Under the pieces are notes generated by a model that saw only the letters and a list, made by a program, of their open reading frames with translations, did no database searches and was not told where the DNA came from. This document shows positions 11,630 to 24,600 of a DNA stretch of 64,000 bases, piece by piece. Every line of letters starts with the position of its first letter. Position 1 is the first letter of the stretch. Source of the DNA: Adineta vaga (lineage: Eukaryota; Rotifera); contig CP075496.1 in the NCBI GenBank assembly GCA_021613535.1, forward strand, positions 11,036,001-11,100,000, read 5' to 3'. The position numbers and the translations under genes are program-made.

Positions 11630-14600
11630 TTAAACACCGGTATTTGTGATTCCAGCACGTGATGCACGAGGTTCTAGTTTTAATGAAAGAATATAACATT
11701 GATCTTCAGATAATAAACGTGATCTATCCATTAAATAAGCACATATATTTGAATTGTGTTTAATTTTAAATGATATGGATTGAAAACGACGAACTTCACT
11801 GATAATATGAGTTTTCTAAAAACAAAATCATAAAATAAAAATTTTGAAAATGATTTTCTCTCTAAAAGACGTCTAACAAATAAATAATGAAGTCTATTAT
11901 TACCATTCGCATTTTAGAAAAATTGATGAGATTTTCTTCTGACATATCTTGTGAACTTTCTTCAATAAAAGTCAGATCAGATAGATATAGACCAAGATAA
12001 GGTACACATGGTGGATCAACTCTATTAAATAGTAAAAACGAAAAGAATATATTGATTTAACATAATTATAAATCGCAAATTTTACTTTGTTAATGTATCA
12101 CGTAAATTTTTGAATTTTCCATCAGAATGTACAAGATTCTGTAATTTATTAATCACTTGTTTATTCTGTTTTGATATACGATCCCATGTTTGTTTTAAAC
12201 GATAAATTGAACTATTAACAAAAGCAGCCATGATTTGAAGAACGCCATTAAAATTTCGTAAGTAACGACATATATCAGCAATAGTACCTACAAAATACTC
12301 ATATGCATCACTTCTATAGAAATAAAAGAAAATTTCACCCCATTTTTCAATACATTGAACACGACCATTAATGGTCGATTGTGAAAGAATTTCTGTAATA
12401 ACTAAACGACACATCTAATTGAAAAACATAACTATGTTGTTCTTTTCCAATAGAATTTTGTTTTATTTACTTCATTAAATCGTCGAGATATGAGTGCAAC
12501 ATTAGGTGCTAAATCATCACGACCAGGTTTCATCCAGCCTTGTAAAATTAATTCTCTATTAGACAAACAAATCCGTTTAGTAAATAGATGGATTCAATGA
12601 AATTCGTTTTCTTCTTATCATACTCGCTATATAATGCACAAAATAATTTATGATCAATTAATGTCATTTGTTCAGCAATATCTGAAACAGCAACTTGATC
12701 AAATGTAATATCTGTAGTCTAGGTAAAGATTGATTTATAGAAATTATTGAGAGAAATTCAATTGATTTCTTACTTGTGTTGGATTAAGAATAATTCGTAA
12801 TTCGGCATCCTGTTGTTCAACTTCGTTTGTTTCTAATTGTTTTATAATTGCAGCAGCTGCTTTCTGTTCAGTTGCAATTAAATGACCATTTATCAACATA
12901 TCTTGTAAAAGTTCAAGAACCATCTAATATAAAATCATTAGAAAAATAGATAAATTTCTTATTTACATATCTACATACTTCTTTTAATTTCGGATTTTGA
13001 TGGAAATCCTATAGATAAATCAAATAGATTAGAATAAGTATTGAATTATAACACTTATACAAGTAGTTAAGAAAATATTAGGATGTGTAATGGAAAATTC
13101 TTGTAAAATATCTAGTATTTGTACAGTAAACGATTACATATGATTGAAATTGGATTTCGGAAGATAATAATCTATTGCCGAACATTATATACCTAGTTTC
13201 TCTCAGAAATGGTCTGACAAATTAATCTGTAGGAATTTGTTTGGGAAATAAAACGATGCAGAAAATTCGAATTTAATTCTTACTAAAGGATGTTTAGTTA
13301 GCCAATGTCTTAAAACATTGAGAACTCTCATTGTTGAAGCTGTATTAACAATCGTATAGTCATTTGTTTTTTGTTCTCTTAACGATGTTGCTAACGGATT
13401 ACTGACACTTGTTGATTGTGGTGATGCTGAACTTGGACCTAATATTATTTATGATAGAAAAATAAGAAAACATTCAAGAGAAATTAGTTTTTCTTCTTTA
13501 CCTGCACTATTAACTAATCTTTCATTTCGTGTCACTTTCGGTGATTCACCAGATGTAGCTACAGCAAATGCTTGTGTAGCAGCAACAGAACTCGTTCGAC
13601 GACGAGATGATCGCGATGATGTAACTACGACACCAGGTAGAACTTTTTTAAATGTTCCTTCAGCTGCATTACGTAAACTTTGTCGTGGTGACGAAAGTAC
13701 TTCACTCAAACGTTTAGCTAAATAAATCAAATGAAATTCTCAAATTTATGTTTATTTTCTTCATACAAAGCATGATAACATTTTGTGATGTCGTTTGATT
13801 TGATTGTGTATTTCCACTCGACGAATCAAGCCTTCCTCGCTGTTGTACAACTGTTGGACTATCAATTTTTTGAATTGGTAAAACTTTTGGTTCTTCCTAC
13901 ACACAAATAGAAGTAAAGACAGTAGATATAATTAAAATTTCAATTCAAGCAATATTATCATACCTGATCAGCACTAATAGTTTGACTATTGTCAGAAAAA
14001 TGGAGATGTTCGATATTTCGTGTTGGTTGTACAACGTCTAAATGCGTATTACTGGATATTCCCGATGATGGAAAATCAAAAAGAACTTCCAATGAATCGA
14101 ATTCACTTTTGGTTGTTTTACGACTCGATTGAGGACTTCGAAGGTTTTGCTCAGTTTTTGTTGATGAATGTTTGGCATTATTTTCTTGTTGATGATCATC
14201 ATGATTTAAAATATTGACATCAGAAAATGTTTCTGATGATGCAAGTGGTGCTAGTGGACGATGAGTTGTATCGACTGATTCATCAACATCCATTGATGGA
14301 ATTGTTGTTAATGATGGTAATGCTACAGTTGCTTCACTGGATTTTATAAACACTTCTAGTAAACGATATGGCATTTTTCTATTAGGCAAAAAAATGTTTC
14401 TCTATAAACTCATATGAACTAAGCTTATGCGAGTCAAGTTTAAATCATTTCTAGTGACTGAAAACGAGATAATCTCTTTCAAAAAGTGGATGTCTATTTT
14501 TTACTGATAAATTCGACTCGAACACTAAGTATTTAACGTTTTTAAAATGCTAAGATCAATTATTTAATCAGTAGATCAACTAACTTTTTTCAGTTGTTTT

Positions 14601-17600
14601 TGTAACTATTGTAGCAGTTGTAATAACTTCACTTTGTTCAATACCTATAAAAGTATGTAAAATAAAATCGTAGAGAATCTATTTATTTCATCACATACTT
14701 ATTCCTCGCCGAAATGATCCAATATGTGAATGTCTTCTTAAATCACGTTCTTGTTCCATACTAGTTTTCACTGATGTTTCAACAACTAAAATATCAATAA
14801 GTCGAATTTATCGATGAAAGTTACCAATGAAAAATCTAACCTGTTGAGATTCTTCTTGTCAATTCATTATCATGTTCATTAATTTTGATTGGTTTGTCTC
14901 TTAAAAACAATGTACACACAATAGAATTTCGAAATAAAATAATATTATAATACATACTTTTGTTGTTCATCCGTTTTTTGTATGTCTGCATCATTTGCAT
15001 GATCAAGTGATGTATGCGGTGATGATTTATAAATTCGTATCAATGTTTCCATAACTGTATAAGCATCGGTATATAATCTGTATGTTAATAGAAATGTATT
15101 TAAAAAATCAATTGATAAAAAACGTAAATCAGTTAAACGTTCGAATAAACGTGCAAGAGTTGCATGGCGAATCTACGAAATAAAATAGAATTAACAAATC
15201 TATCGTTATCAAAATGGAACAAAAATCTGTTTTATATTACTTGAGGAATTTTACATGAATCAAGCGTTTTAGAAAATTTGATTTTCGAATCATCTTTGTG
15301 TAATTTAACGTCACATCTAGGAGAGAGAGAAAGAGAAAGCAAATGTGTGAATAAAATATCTGTCAAGAAAATTCAATAGCAACAGTACTTAACAGATTCA
15401 GGAGCAATGACTGATGATTCATTACGAAATGTTGTTGTTACTAATTCTGTATAACGAAGATTTTGTAAACATTGTGCTATATCTGTACACCATCCTGATT
15501 TATGATTTTCATCATTAGCAACAAATGTTGTTGAATACGGTGTTTGGTCACGTGATTCAACAATTAATCGAAATAAACGATTAATATAAAGATTCAATTC
15601 ACCATTTTTATTATCGATTATATTCGAATTTGTATCATCAATACTATCTTCTTCGGAAACAGAAGCAAGTAAATTTTGTGGATCAGTACTGATATCTTCA
15701 ATGAGTGTTACATCAGTTAGTGGAATAACTCCACAACTCTAAAAGAGAATTCGTAAAAACAGTTTTTCATAGAAATCGTATAGATTTTTACTTTGACAAG
15801 ATGTAATTTTCCATTTGAAGCACGAGTAGTTATAACTAGATGATTTGAAAAAAGATAACATTGTACAACCATTTCATTTCGACGAATTTCTCGTTGAGTT
15901 AATCGTTGACCAAGATTTGCTTTGTTCTTATCACCAGTCCACAGAACAAGACCATCTAGTAAACGAAAACAGTACTTTATTAAAAGATCTTTCTTCGATT
16001 TACCTTGTCGACAAAGTACTTGATTAGCATCCAAAAGTACATCACATCCTTCAGCAATCGATCGTTCAATTGCTAAATTTGTTCGTATATTTTCAGTTTC
16101 AGACACTTCATCATGCATAATCTAATCATAAACAAAAGGAACAGATTACTTTTCCTAAAACTACGTTCATCTTTCGTACTTTGGAAAGTTCTTCAAGTTT
16201 ATCTTTAGCTTGTTCAAGTTTTTCTCGTTCAACATGTGCATGTGGTGTATGTGATAAACAATTCGCAAGTGTTATAATGTAATAAGGAATCTATTTAATG
16301 AAAAAAAAAAGAAGAAGAATATAAATTCTGAATGATTCGATTTCTTTCCTATTACATACTCGATTCATTGGTAAAACTAAAAGTGTTTCAAGTGATAAAC
16401 CTTCACATACAGGTTTCATTTCACATCGTTCAAGAAATTTACCAAATTCTGAATTACTTAATTTACATTCAATTAAATTCTAAATAGAATCAACAGAACA
16501 GATGTTTTCTTGTTTTATTTATCATTTCTCGTTTCTTACTTGTAAACTATAATGATGATTACGAACATATTCTAAATAAATATGTATCATGGATATGAAC
16601 ATATCGAATAGATCACCTAAAAATAGAAGAAGAATTTAATCACGAGATAGAAGTTGATTGAATTATACCGGTGTAAAATGTTGGCCAATTTTCTAATTTT
16701 TTTGATAAACCTTTATAGAAGATTTGATGCAAAAAAAGAATGATTTCACTAGGGAAATAGACAAATTTAATCAATATAAAATGATCAAAAGATAACAAAC
16801 CTGTTTAAAAAAATAGAATTAATATCATCATGTGTAACTGGTGGTTTCTTTGAACTTGCAGCTAGAAATAAAATAGAAAGTTATGTTGCTTATAAATAAT
16901 CAATGAGTAGATATCTTTACCCATTCGAAATGGTCGAACATAATTTGCAACAAGAATTTCTAATTGATGAACATATTCTCGTTCGCTTTCAACCAAATTG
17001 AAGATAATATTATTTCGTTTACGCATCATTTCAGCATGAGGAGAACTAAAGAAATATTCTCAATTCATTTTTTCATTATATAAATTTCAAATTCATTCTC
17101 TCTCTACGATTTATTCATGTATAGAACATCTATATTTCTTTATCATACCGTATATATTCTTCGACAATTCGTTTCCATCTTTGTCGATATAACCAACCAC
17201 GACAAAGACTTTGAACTTTTTTAATTTTTCGTATTTCTTCAGTATCTTCTTCAGCAGTACTTTTTGTACGTAACATATGATGTTGACGTCGATAAAGTGA
17301 TAACTAAAAAAAGACATTTTTCATACAAATTAAAAACCTATAAAATTGTTCTATTCACCTCACGACGTAATTCTCGAACTTCAGCTGAAAGTTCTTCAAC
17401 TTGTTGTAAATATTGATACTTTGTTTTTGCTTCACTTTCATAAACTTGAGATAAATGAAGATATTTTTGTTCGAGTTCTTCTTTTAATGATAAAAGTCGA
17501 TTATAACTAGAATAATTTGATTCAATGCGATTTATAAAACAAGATTTCTTTCAATACAAACCTGCATGTTTGTATACATTCAATCCATACTTGACAATCA

Positions 17601-19123
17601 TTTTCTGATTCAGCAGCAAATTCAGTCGCATTTCGACCATCACGTGAATACGAAATCGAAAAACAATTCTAATAAACAATCAAAAATTAATTTACATTAT
17701 CATCAGTGACATGATTCGGATATTGATTTGACTGATTTAATAAAAGAATTTCATACAGGTACATAGATGACAAATTAGTTTTCTTACAATACATCTCTCA
17801 ATGACAAATTACCTGTCCAATTCGTTTCATCGAATCAGACATTGGACGCAAGTACTTCTAAGCACTTTATTATTTTAGTCTTATTATTCCTTCATATCAT
17901 GATTGATGTATAAACATAGAAGTCATTTTAATTCCTTTCTCAACAGCTTCAAAACGGTACTCTTTGTTTTTCAATCGGAATAGTTTCTTGTTGGAAAACC
18001 CAAAGTACTTAAGAAAATTTTCCTCTTTTAAAAATGATAAGAAAAATTTCAAATGCTTTGAGTTTCCAAACGAGAAACTATTTGGATTGATAAACAAAGA
18101 ATACCGTTTTGTAGCCGTTGAGAAGTCGATCAAAATGACTAGTACGGTTATACATCAATCATGATATGAAAGAATAATAAGACTAAAATAATAAAGTACT
18201 TGCGTCTAATATTTGTTCGTTAATAAGTATATTCTAATTGAATAAAGAACATTTCTACACACTAGAAAGACCTTCAGTAATGCATACAAAATTGTATATT
18301 GATCAAAGAGTATATCACATAGTTTTAGTCAAGCTATTATTTAAAATAAAAACTTGAATATTTCATCAATGAGTCAGAATGTCGTCATGTCACTCGATTG
18401 TACTCATTAAATTGTTTTGACTTTCTCAGATGTCTCAAACGATTAGTTGTTGTTTTTAGTAATAGAAAAACTATGATTTATATTCCAGATGAAATTACAA
18501 CTTTCTCTTTACTGCTAGTAATTTCCTTTGAGAAGAGAAGAATGTCCTGAGTTTTCATAATTGTCGGTTGAGATAATCGTAAAAAAACTATTTTTAGAAT
18601 TATTTCGAAAAATAATTGATTTAGTTTTCTTTAAATTAATCAATTCTAACTAATATATGGTTAACTGATTTTAAGTAATGAAAAAAAGAAGTAGAAAACT
18701 TACGAGTTTTTCTCCATCTTTACTATTTTTTGCTGGTGATCTTGATGAATAGCAACTTTCGAGAAAATAAACGCCTTGTGGTTTCGATGAATTGACATTT
18801 TCATAATAGAAAAGTAAATTTTGATAGAGAACAAACCATTTTAATTGCCACTTATGTGGTGATGATGATGGATCTTGTCCACCACGTCGTGATAAATATC
18901 CACATTCACGATTTTCTAATCGTGCTTTTATTGCTAAATTAAGTAAATGATCTTCATTTACTTTAAACGATGTTCGTGTCATTAAAATTGTTGGAAAATT
19001 TTTTAATGGAGACCAAGAATCTGATGATGCCATACGTGTTCGTTGATTATTATTATTGTTTGTTGTTTGTTGTAAATTTGAACTAGTTGGCGATTGCATC
19101 GATATTAATAATGATGACAACAT
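11630..19123 (-). CDS. RASGRF: Ras-specific guanine nucleotide-releasing factor (RasGRF1/2-like)
   Basis: A large gene of more than 20 short exons, read leftward from the ATG at 19123 to TAA at 11630-11632. Domains in order: an N-terminal PH domain (CGYLSRRGG...[17 protein letters not shown]) split by a 1-kb first intron, ending WIECIQTC near 17580; coiled coil at 17360-17510; IQ motif ([16 protein letters not shown]) near 17200; Dbl-homology RhoGEF at about 15.7-17.05 kb, ending [19 protein letters not shown]; second PH at about 15.4-16.0 kb; RasGEF N-terminal (REM) segment near 15.0-15.2 kb; a variable Ser/Thr/Pro linker at 13.4-14.7 kb containing the RasGRF signature [11 protein letters not shown]; and the CDC25 catalytic domain at 11.6-12.9 kb ([41 protein letters not shown]). 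Family role: calcium/calmodulin-responsive exchange factor for Ras and Rac at the plasma membrane. Domain order and motif matches make the assignment firm; individual exon edges were placed by eye. Confidence 0.93.
17841..18210. mobile_element. 370-bp palindromic MITE/foldback element in RasGRF intron 1
   Basis: The two halves are reverse complements of each other around about 18025, with essentially no loop. The outer ends match almost exactly: left ATTGGACGCAAGTACTT, right end reverse-complemented ATTAGACGCAAGTACTT. The following 40 nt (TTATTATTTTAGTC..., then the TCATATCATGATTGATGTATAA block) are nearly identical between arms. The inner parts diverge to roughly three-quarters identity, judged by eye. 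The left arm carries an extra 10 nt after its AAGTACTT. Each strand has an open frame encoding nearly the same roughly 70-residue Phe/Lys-rich peptide, which follows from the palindrome and is not evidence of a gene. No transposase is present, so it is best read as a nonautonomous inverted-repeat element. No clear target-site duplication was seen. Confidence 0.75.
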
Positions 19124-21691
19124 AAGGTGAGAAAATATAATTCATGAGGGAAATTTATACTTAATAAATATATTTATCTAAACGAGTATTCAATAGTAAT
19201 TCAATTCTGAAGAAATATCTTGCTCTATGAAATAAGGAATAGAATCATGCATGGAAAAGTATGATAGAAAGAAAAAAGCATTCTTTTATGTCATGTTTTT
19301 TTTTAGTTGAGTTGACTTGCCATACGACTATATAGTAATAAATGTTCGTAGATTCTTTTTTTGTGTCCTATATGACATCTTATTTTATTTTTGAGAAAGG
19401 CTTCTAATATCCTATTTATCAATTTTGGAAAAAATTATTAATTATCGATTAAAAGAGAAGAGAATTATTTACACAACGTGCCGATACAAAACTTTCATTG
19501 TCAATAAAACTAATTGAAAGATTAATAGTACACATCAACTACCTGACATACATCCATAATCTCTCATTGAATCTTTGATATATTGAGTACTTTAACACTT
19601 GATCTTTTTCTTCTAATCTAAATTAAGAAAAATTCCGAAAAAGAATTGAATCTATATTGACACTATATTGTTGAATTAATTAAATAAATAGAATGTCAAA
19701 TAAATTCATAGACATACATCTCGACAGATCTTTCTTCGTTGAAATAGTTGTTAAGAATATGTGTGTGTGTCGGAAATAAAACTAGTCGTGAACATCTCTT
19801 ACTATTTTCTTTTCTCTAGAAAGCTCTTCATTCCAAACATAGGTTAATATAATCACTCATCTGACTGGTTTTGTTGTTACTTTAGCTTATCTATAATTAA
19901 CTGAAGTGAATACATATCGATGCAGAATTCCGTTTCTATTTGAACAATTTGTTAACTCTGTACCATCTTATTTCCTTGTTAATCTTTACCAACTGCAAAT
20001 GAAATCAATTTCACACATATTTATATAGTATCTCTATATTCTTCTTTAGGGATATAAACAGAAAGAAAACATGAGATCACTTTTCCTTTCGAATGAGTAT
20101 TTTCTCGGCTATTTCTGTTATATTTTTCTTATAATTGAACTACATACTGTAATAATAATAAATGACAGTAGATATGTATGGATATAAAATAATCATAAAT
20201 ATTAGAGACTGCATTGGAGGAAATTCACTGGGGGAATCTTCTTGCTACAACAGTAGTCTCGTTACTTCCGCTAGCAAACGGCACGCGAATGATTTTGATT
20301 GTTATCAACTAGAGAAATGAATGTAAGTCTGAAGAAAGAAAACAGCGATTTTCTTTTGATTCATAGGATGAAGAAAGAACTGATTTGGTTAACAAAAGCT
20401 TAATTGAAATTAAACCAGAAGTGTAAAAATAGTCTTCATTTGAATAATATGAACACAACTAGTCTACATAAATTTTAAATAGAAATTTATTTTTTAATTT
20501 GTTAAACAACATTCCAATAATGGTAATGTAGTTTTGATAGATTAATTAGACAAATTATAAGGTATACGGGCATTTACTTGTTTCTTCACATTTAAAACAA
20601 ACCTTTTCATTACAAATAATCAATGCATAGGAAATTCTTGCCTGACAAATGTTTCTTTGTTTCAAAACTTCAAATCCTTATTATATATTTCTTATCCAAA
20701 TAATATAGTCTTAGAGAACAATTTGCTCTGCCAATTATACTACTGTTTACTTGATGGAAAGAGAGGAAACAAGGCTAATGATGACGAAAAATATGTTTTA
20801 CAAACCTAATCAAATTCATCAGTAGTTTTTCTCTATGCTTTTGCGAAAAACAATCCCGTGTAACATGTCGAAATGATGTGATGAATAAGACGCACAATAT
20901 CTAAACTTTCATAGTTTAAAGAATTATAAGAATGCAAGTAAAAACCATTATTATCATCTTCATCTAATATTCTTTCTCTTCCTACTTGAAGAAACAAATG
21001 CAACACATTGAACAGAGAACGAGCAAATGTATGCTGTCGCACGCATGCTACTTTCACTGATAATTATGACAAAAAAGAAAATAGAAAAAGAAGAAGACGA
21101 CGAAGAAGAAGAAAAAGCACAATTGTAATCAGAAAAAAAGGAGATAGGAAGAAAAAGAGGGAATCAAAAAGTAAACCTTATATACATGCCGAATCTTTAG
21201 AAATACTTTCACTTCATTGACTGGTGGTAGGTAGGAACAATGAAGTCTGATGATAACCCTTGATTAAACGAATTGGTATTAATCCATTCTATCCATGTTA
21301 TTAAATATAATCATTAGAAATCATTGATTAAACAGGAAATATTTGTCGTGATCACATTGAAAATATTCTCTGAGGTATTAATTATTTTGCAAGGTTATTC
21401 GACTAGTTTTTTCTTTCTCTATTCTATTATTCATTAGATGTCTGACAACATTTTTCCTGTGACAAGTATATTATATGTAAATATCATTGAACTTATTGAT
21501 TTTTAAATACATTCATCCCAATGAGATTTATTTTATATACAAACATGCAAACAAGAGACAAATTTATAAGAAAAAGTTTGTTCTTCTTTTGTACATCTGA
21601 CTAAAGGAAGAATTTGTTTTGAATTCAATGAATATCTATCTGACCCGTTGAAAAGATTCGTTCTTTTTCGTTTGTTTTGAGGTGAACATTT
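19124..21691. other. AT-rich intergenic region between RasGRF and the formin
   Basis: This holds the RasGRF 5' flank and the 3' flank of the formin gene. Open frames near 20.8-21.2 kb are low-complexity (a Lys/Arg-rich run from GAAGAA repeats near 21080-21170) or start at non-ATG codons. No gene or RNA was identified. Confidence 0.45.
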
Positions 21692-24600
21692 TTAAAAATG
21701 AACTTCAGTTGGAGTCGCTATTGGTATTCCATTGGTAACACCAGAAAGAACATCACGACTGATTTGTTTCATAAGTTCTTGAGTTTTACGACGATTTCGA
21801 CGGGCAGCATCAGCGCGTAAATATGGCGCCTTTTTAAGATCTATATATACGTATATCAAATGAATAAAGTACTGTTTCTAGAGTATTTTCTTACCATCTA
21901 ATAAAGTTTCGATTGTTCCATCGGTTAATGCTTCACGTTTTATTAATTTTTGATCTTTAATTGCTTCCTTTCGACCTTTTAGTTCATTTAATAATTCTTC
22001 CTAAAGTACCAAGGAAAAAAATGATCGATGAATTCAAATTATTGAGAGAAAAGCAAAGTCGAATAAAAGAAAGGATATATTGGAGAAAAGAAATAGATAC
22101 ATATGTAAATAAAATTAGATATCACAAGCAGAAATCTATACGAGTTACCTGGAGTATGACAAGATCATTTGCCTGCTCAGTTTATATTTAGATTTATTTC
22201 ATAAGAAACATAATCCAAAGAAATTTACCTGTGAACGTTTATTTATTGTACGTTTATTAGGTCTTTCAAGTGTTGCAGCTGCTTCACGGGCGAGACGTTT
22301 TCGTTCAGCATTATCATGACGTGCTTGCTAAATAAAAACAAAAGACTTTTATTTTTCTGTAATCATTTAATCTTCAAATGAAACAAACTTGATATGCTCG
22401 TTGAAATTTCACAAAAGTTGAAAAGAAATTCGATGGTGTTTGTGTACGTGGTGTTTCACCTGGAATTAAACAATCATCTTTTACAACCCCAAAGAAAACA
22501 ACATCAATTCGTTACTCTTACCGAAATATTCAACACATTGATTGAATGCGTCTTGTGCTGATTTGGCATCCTTTACTAATCGATCGATTTTATCTTGTGC
22601 TACACTAAGAAATTCTTCTAATGGACGTGTTTCAGCATTCTAAATCATAAGATATATTTAATTTTAATCGTTTTTTCTCTGTCACTATCTATTGACCTTC
22701 ATTGTTTGTCGAATGACAAGTTCTTTCTTTGCATTATCTAGACCACGTGTTAAATCTTGAACATCAATTTGAATATTTTCCAACGAAACTAAATGTAAAT
22801 TACTAGTTTTAAATCATGTTTAATTATGCCTTTCTTCCATCATTTCAGACAGAAATTTCCTGCACGAGCAAGTAATATTTATTGTGTGAAATAACAGGAA
22901 GAAAAGTAATTTATTTGAATTTGTTAGGTTTCATTTACAACTTAAGGAAGATACCTGAGAAAAACATGACGAAAAGATGCATCCCTAATCTTAAGAATAT
23001 GATTCTAGCACTAGTTCGATTTTTATAAATCTATCATCACCACCAGCTATCATTTAATATTAAAATTAGTCGTATCATTTTTTCTACTGAACTCCCAATA
23101 GATTTCCACTGGTGAAGCATTTCTTCGATTAGAAAACTCATATAATATTGATGATTTCGATAAAAATGATTACACTAAGGACATATTAAGAACATTGTAA
23201 ATGATCTGGTTCATCTCATCGTTGACAGTATCAATATATATTAATAAACGCCTACATATATTATATTTCTTTTACCTTGTGCAGCTTTTTCTACTGCTTG
23301 AAGATCTGCATCAAAACGACTAACATCTGTAAAACGTTCTTCAATTGTTTGGACAATGAAATGGAGTAATGTTAAACGTTTATCATGTGTACGTGTATCA
23401 GTTAACTAATCAAGAAAAATCAATAAATGAAAAGAGAAAACGTTTGAAAACAACAAGTATTTACAATTTCCAAACTTGCTAATTTAAAACCATAAACTGG
23501 TCCACGTTTACTACTGTTCATATAATTACCAAACGCAAGTACAATCTAAATAAAAGAATGTTATATAGAACGAAGTTAATATAAGAAAATGATGAAATTA
23601 CTTCAAGAAGTTTTTTAAATTTTGAATTATTCTTTAATGATGATGAGGCGGTGATAACAGCTTTTAATTGTGGAATTAAATTTTGATTGATTTCATTGAA
23701 ATTAGCCATAAAAGAGATGACATTTAATTTCTGTGCTAATCGTTCGATTTTTGATAGCTAAAAGAAAATGATAATGAGTAGAATGAGTTGAATGGGACGC
23801 AAAAAAAGATCATCTTTACTCCATAGAGAAATCGATCTTCATCAGATAGATTTGTTAATGATTTTCCATCAGCTAGATAAGATGTAAATGCTTTTGTTTC
23901 ACTTTCTGTTGGTATAAAATGTTGTAAAATATCAATGGTATCAGTAGTTAAGATTTTTAAGTCAAGACTGAAATCGAATAGTTTAGAAATTAAATCTTCA
24001 ATGTATTCAATGAACATACTTATTCAATGCTCGTGCGATTGTATTCACATTCAGATCAAGTTTTCGTCGAGCGATACCTTTAATGAGAAGAAGAAGAAGA
24101 AAAAACATTTGATTATTTCTCGAATATTTATTTTCTATTGTACCTAAATTTCTTTGTCGTTGTGGATCGAGTAATGTTAAACTTTCTGGAACTTTGATGA
24201 ATTTCTGTTTTAAATGTGGACTAACGTTTGCTTGATTAACAGGCAAACCCGATCCTGTTTTAAATAACTCTTCAAATGTTTCAAAATCAATTAACTAATA
24301 GAAGAAAAATTATTTGATTAATATAAGTTATGTATTGAAATAAACTTTCTACTTTGAGATATTTTTCATCATCAAGTTCAGAAAAAACGGTACCGCGAAC
24401 TTGACCAGGTTTTAACGACGTCCAATTAAGATTAGGTAATTTGTATTTCGTTTGAATTTTCTTTTTTATAGTCATCGATCCAGGAAGTGGTTCAAGCATA
24501 CCCGGTGGCGGTGGTGGTACACCAAACATTGGTGGTGGCTAATAAAATTAAGACAATAGATAAATTTACAAGCAAATGACTTAACATACCGGTCCGGGAG

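Noticed and set aside
12249-12330. Apparent insertion [16 protein letters not shown] in the RasGRF CDC25 domain
   Set aside because: A 54-nt GT...AG intron, open by chance; removing it restores the conserved EKW-x-x-x-ADIC junction.
17897-18164. Two overlapping opposite-strand ORFs encoding similar 66-78-residue peptides
   Set aside because: They lie inside the palindromic element, so both strands necessarily encode the same peptide; no domain or splice support.
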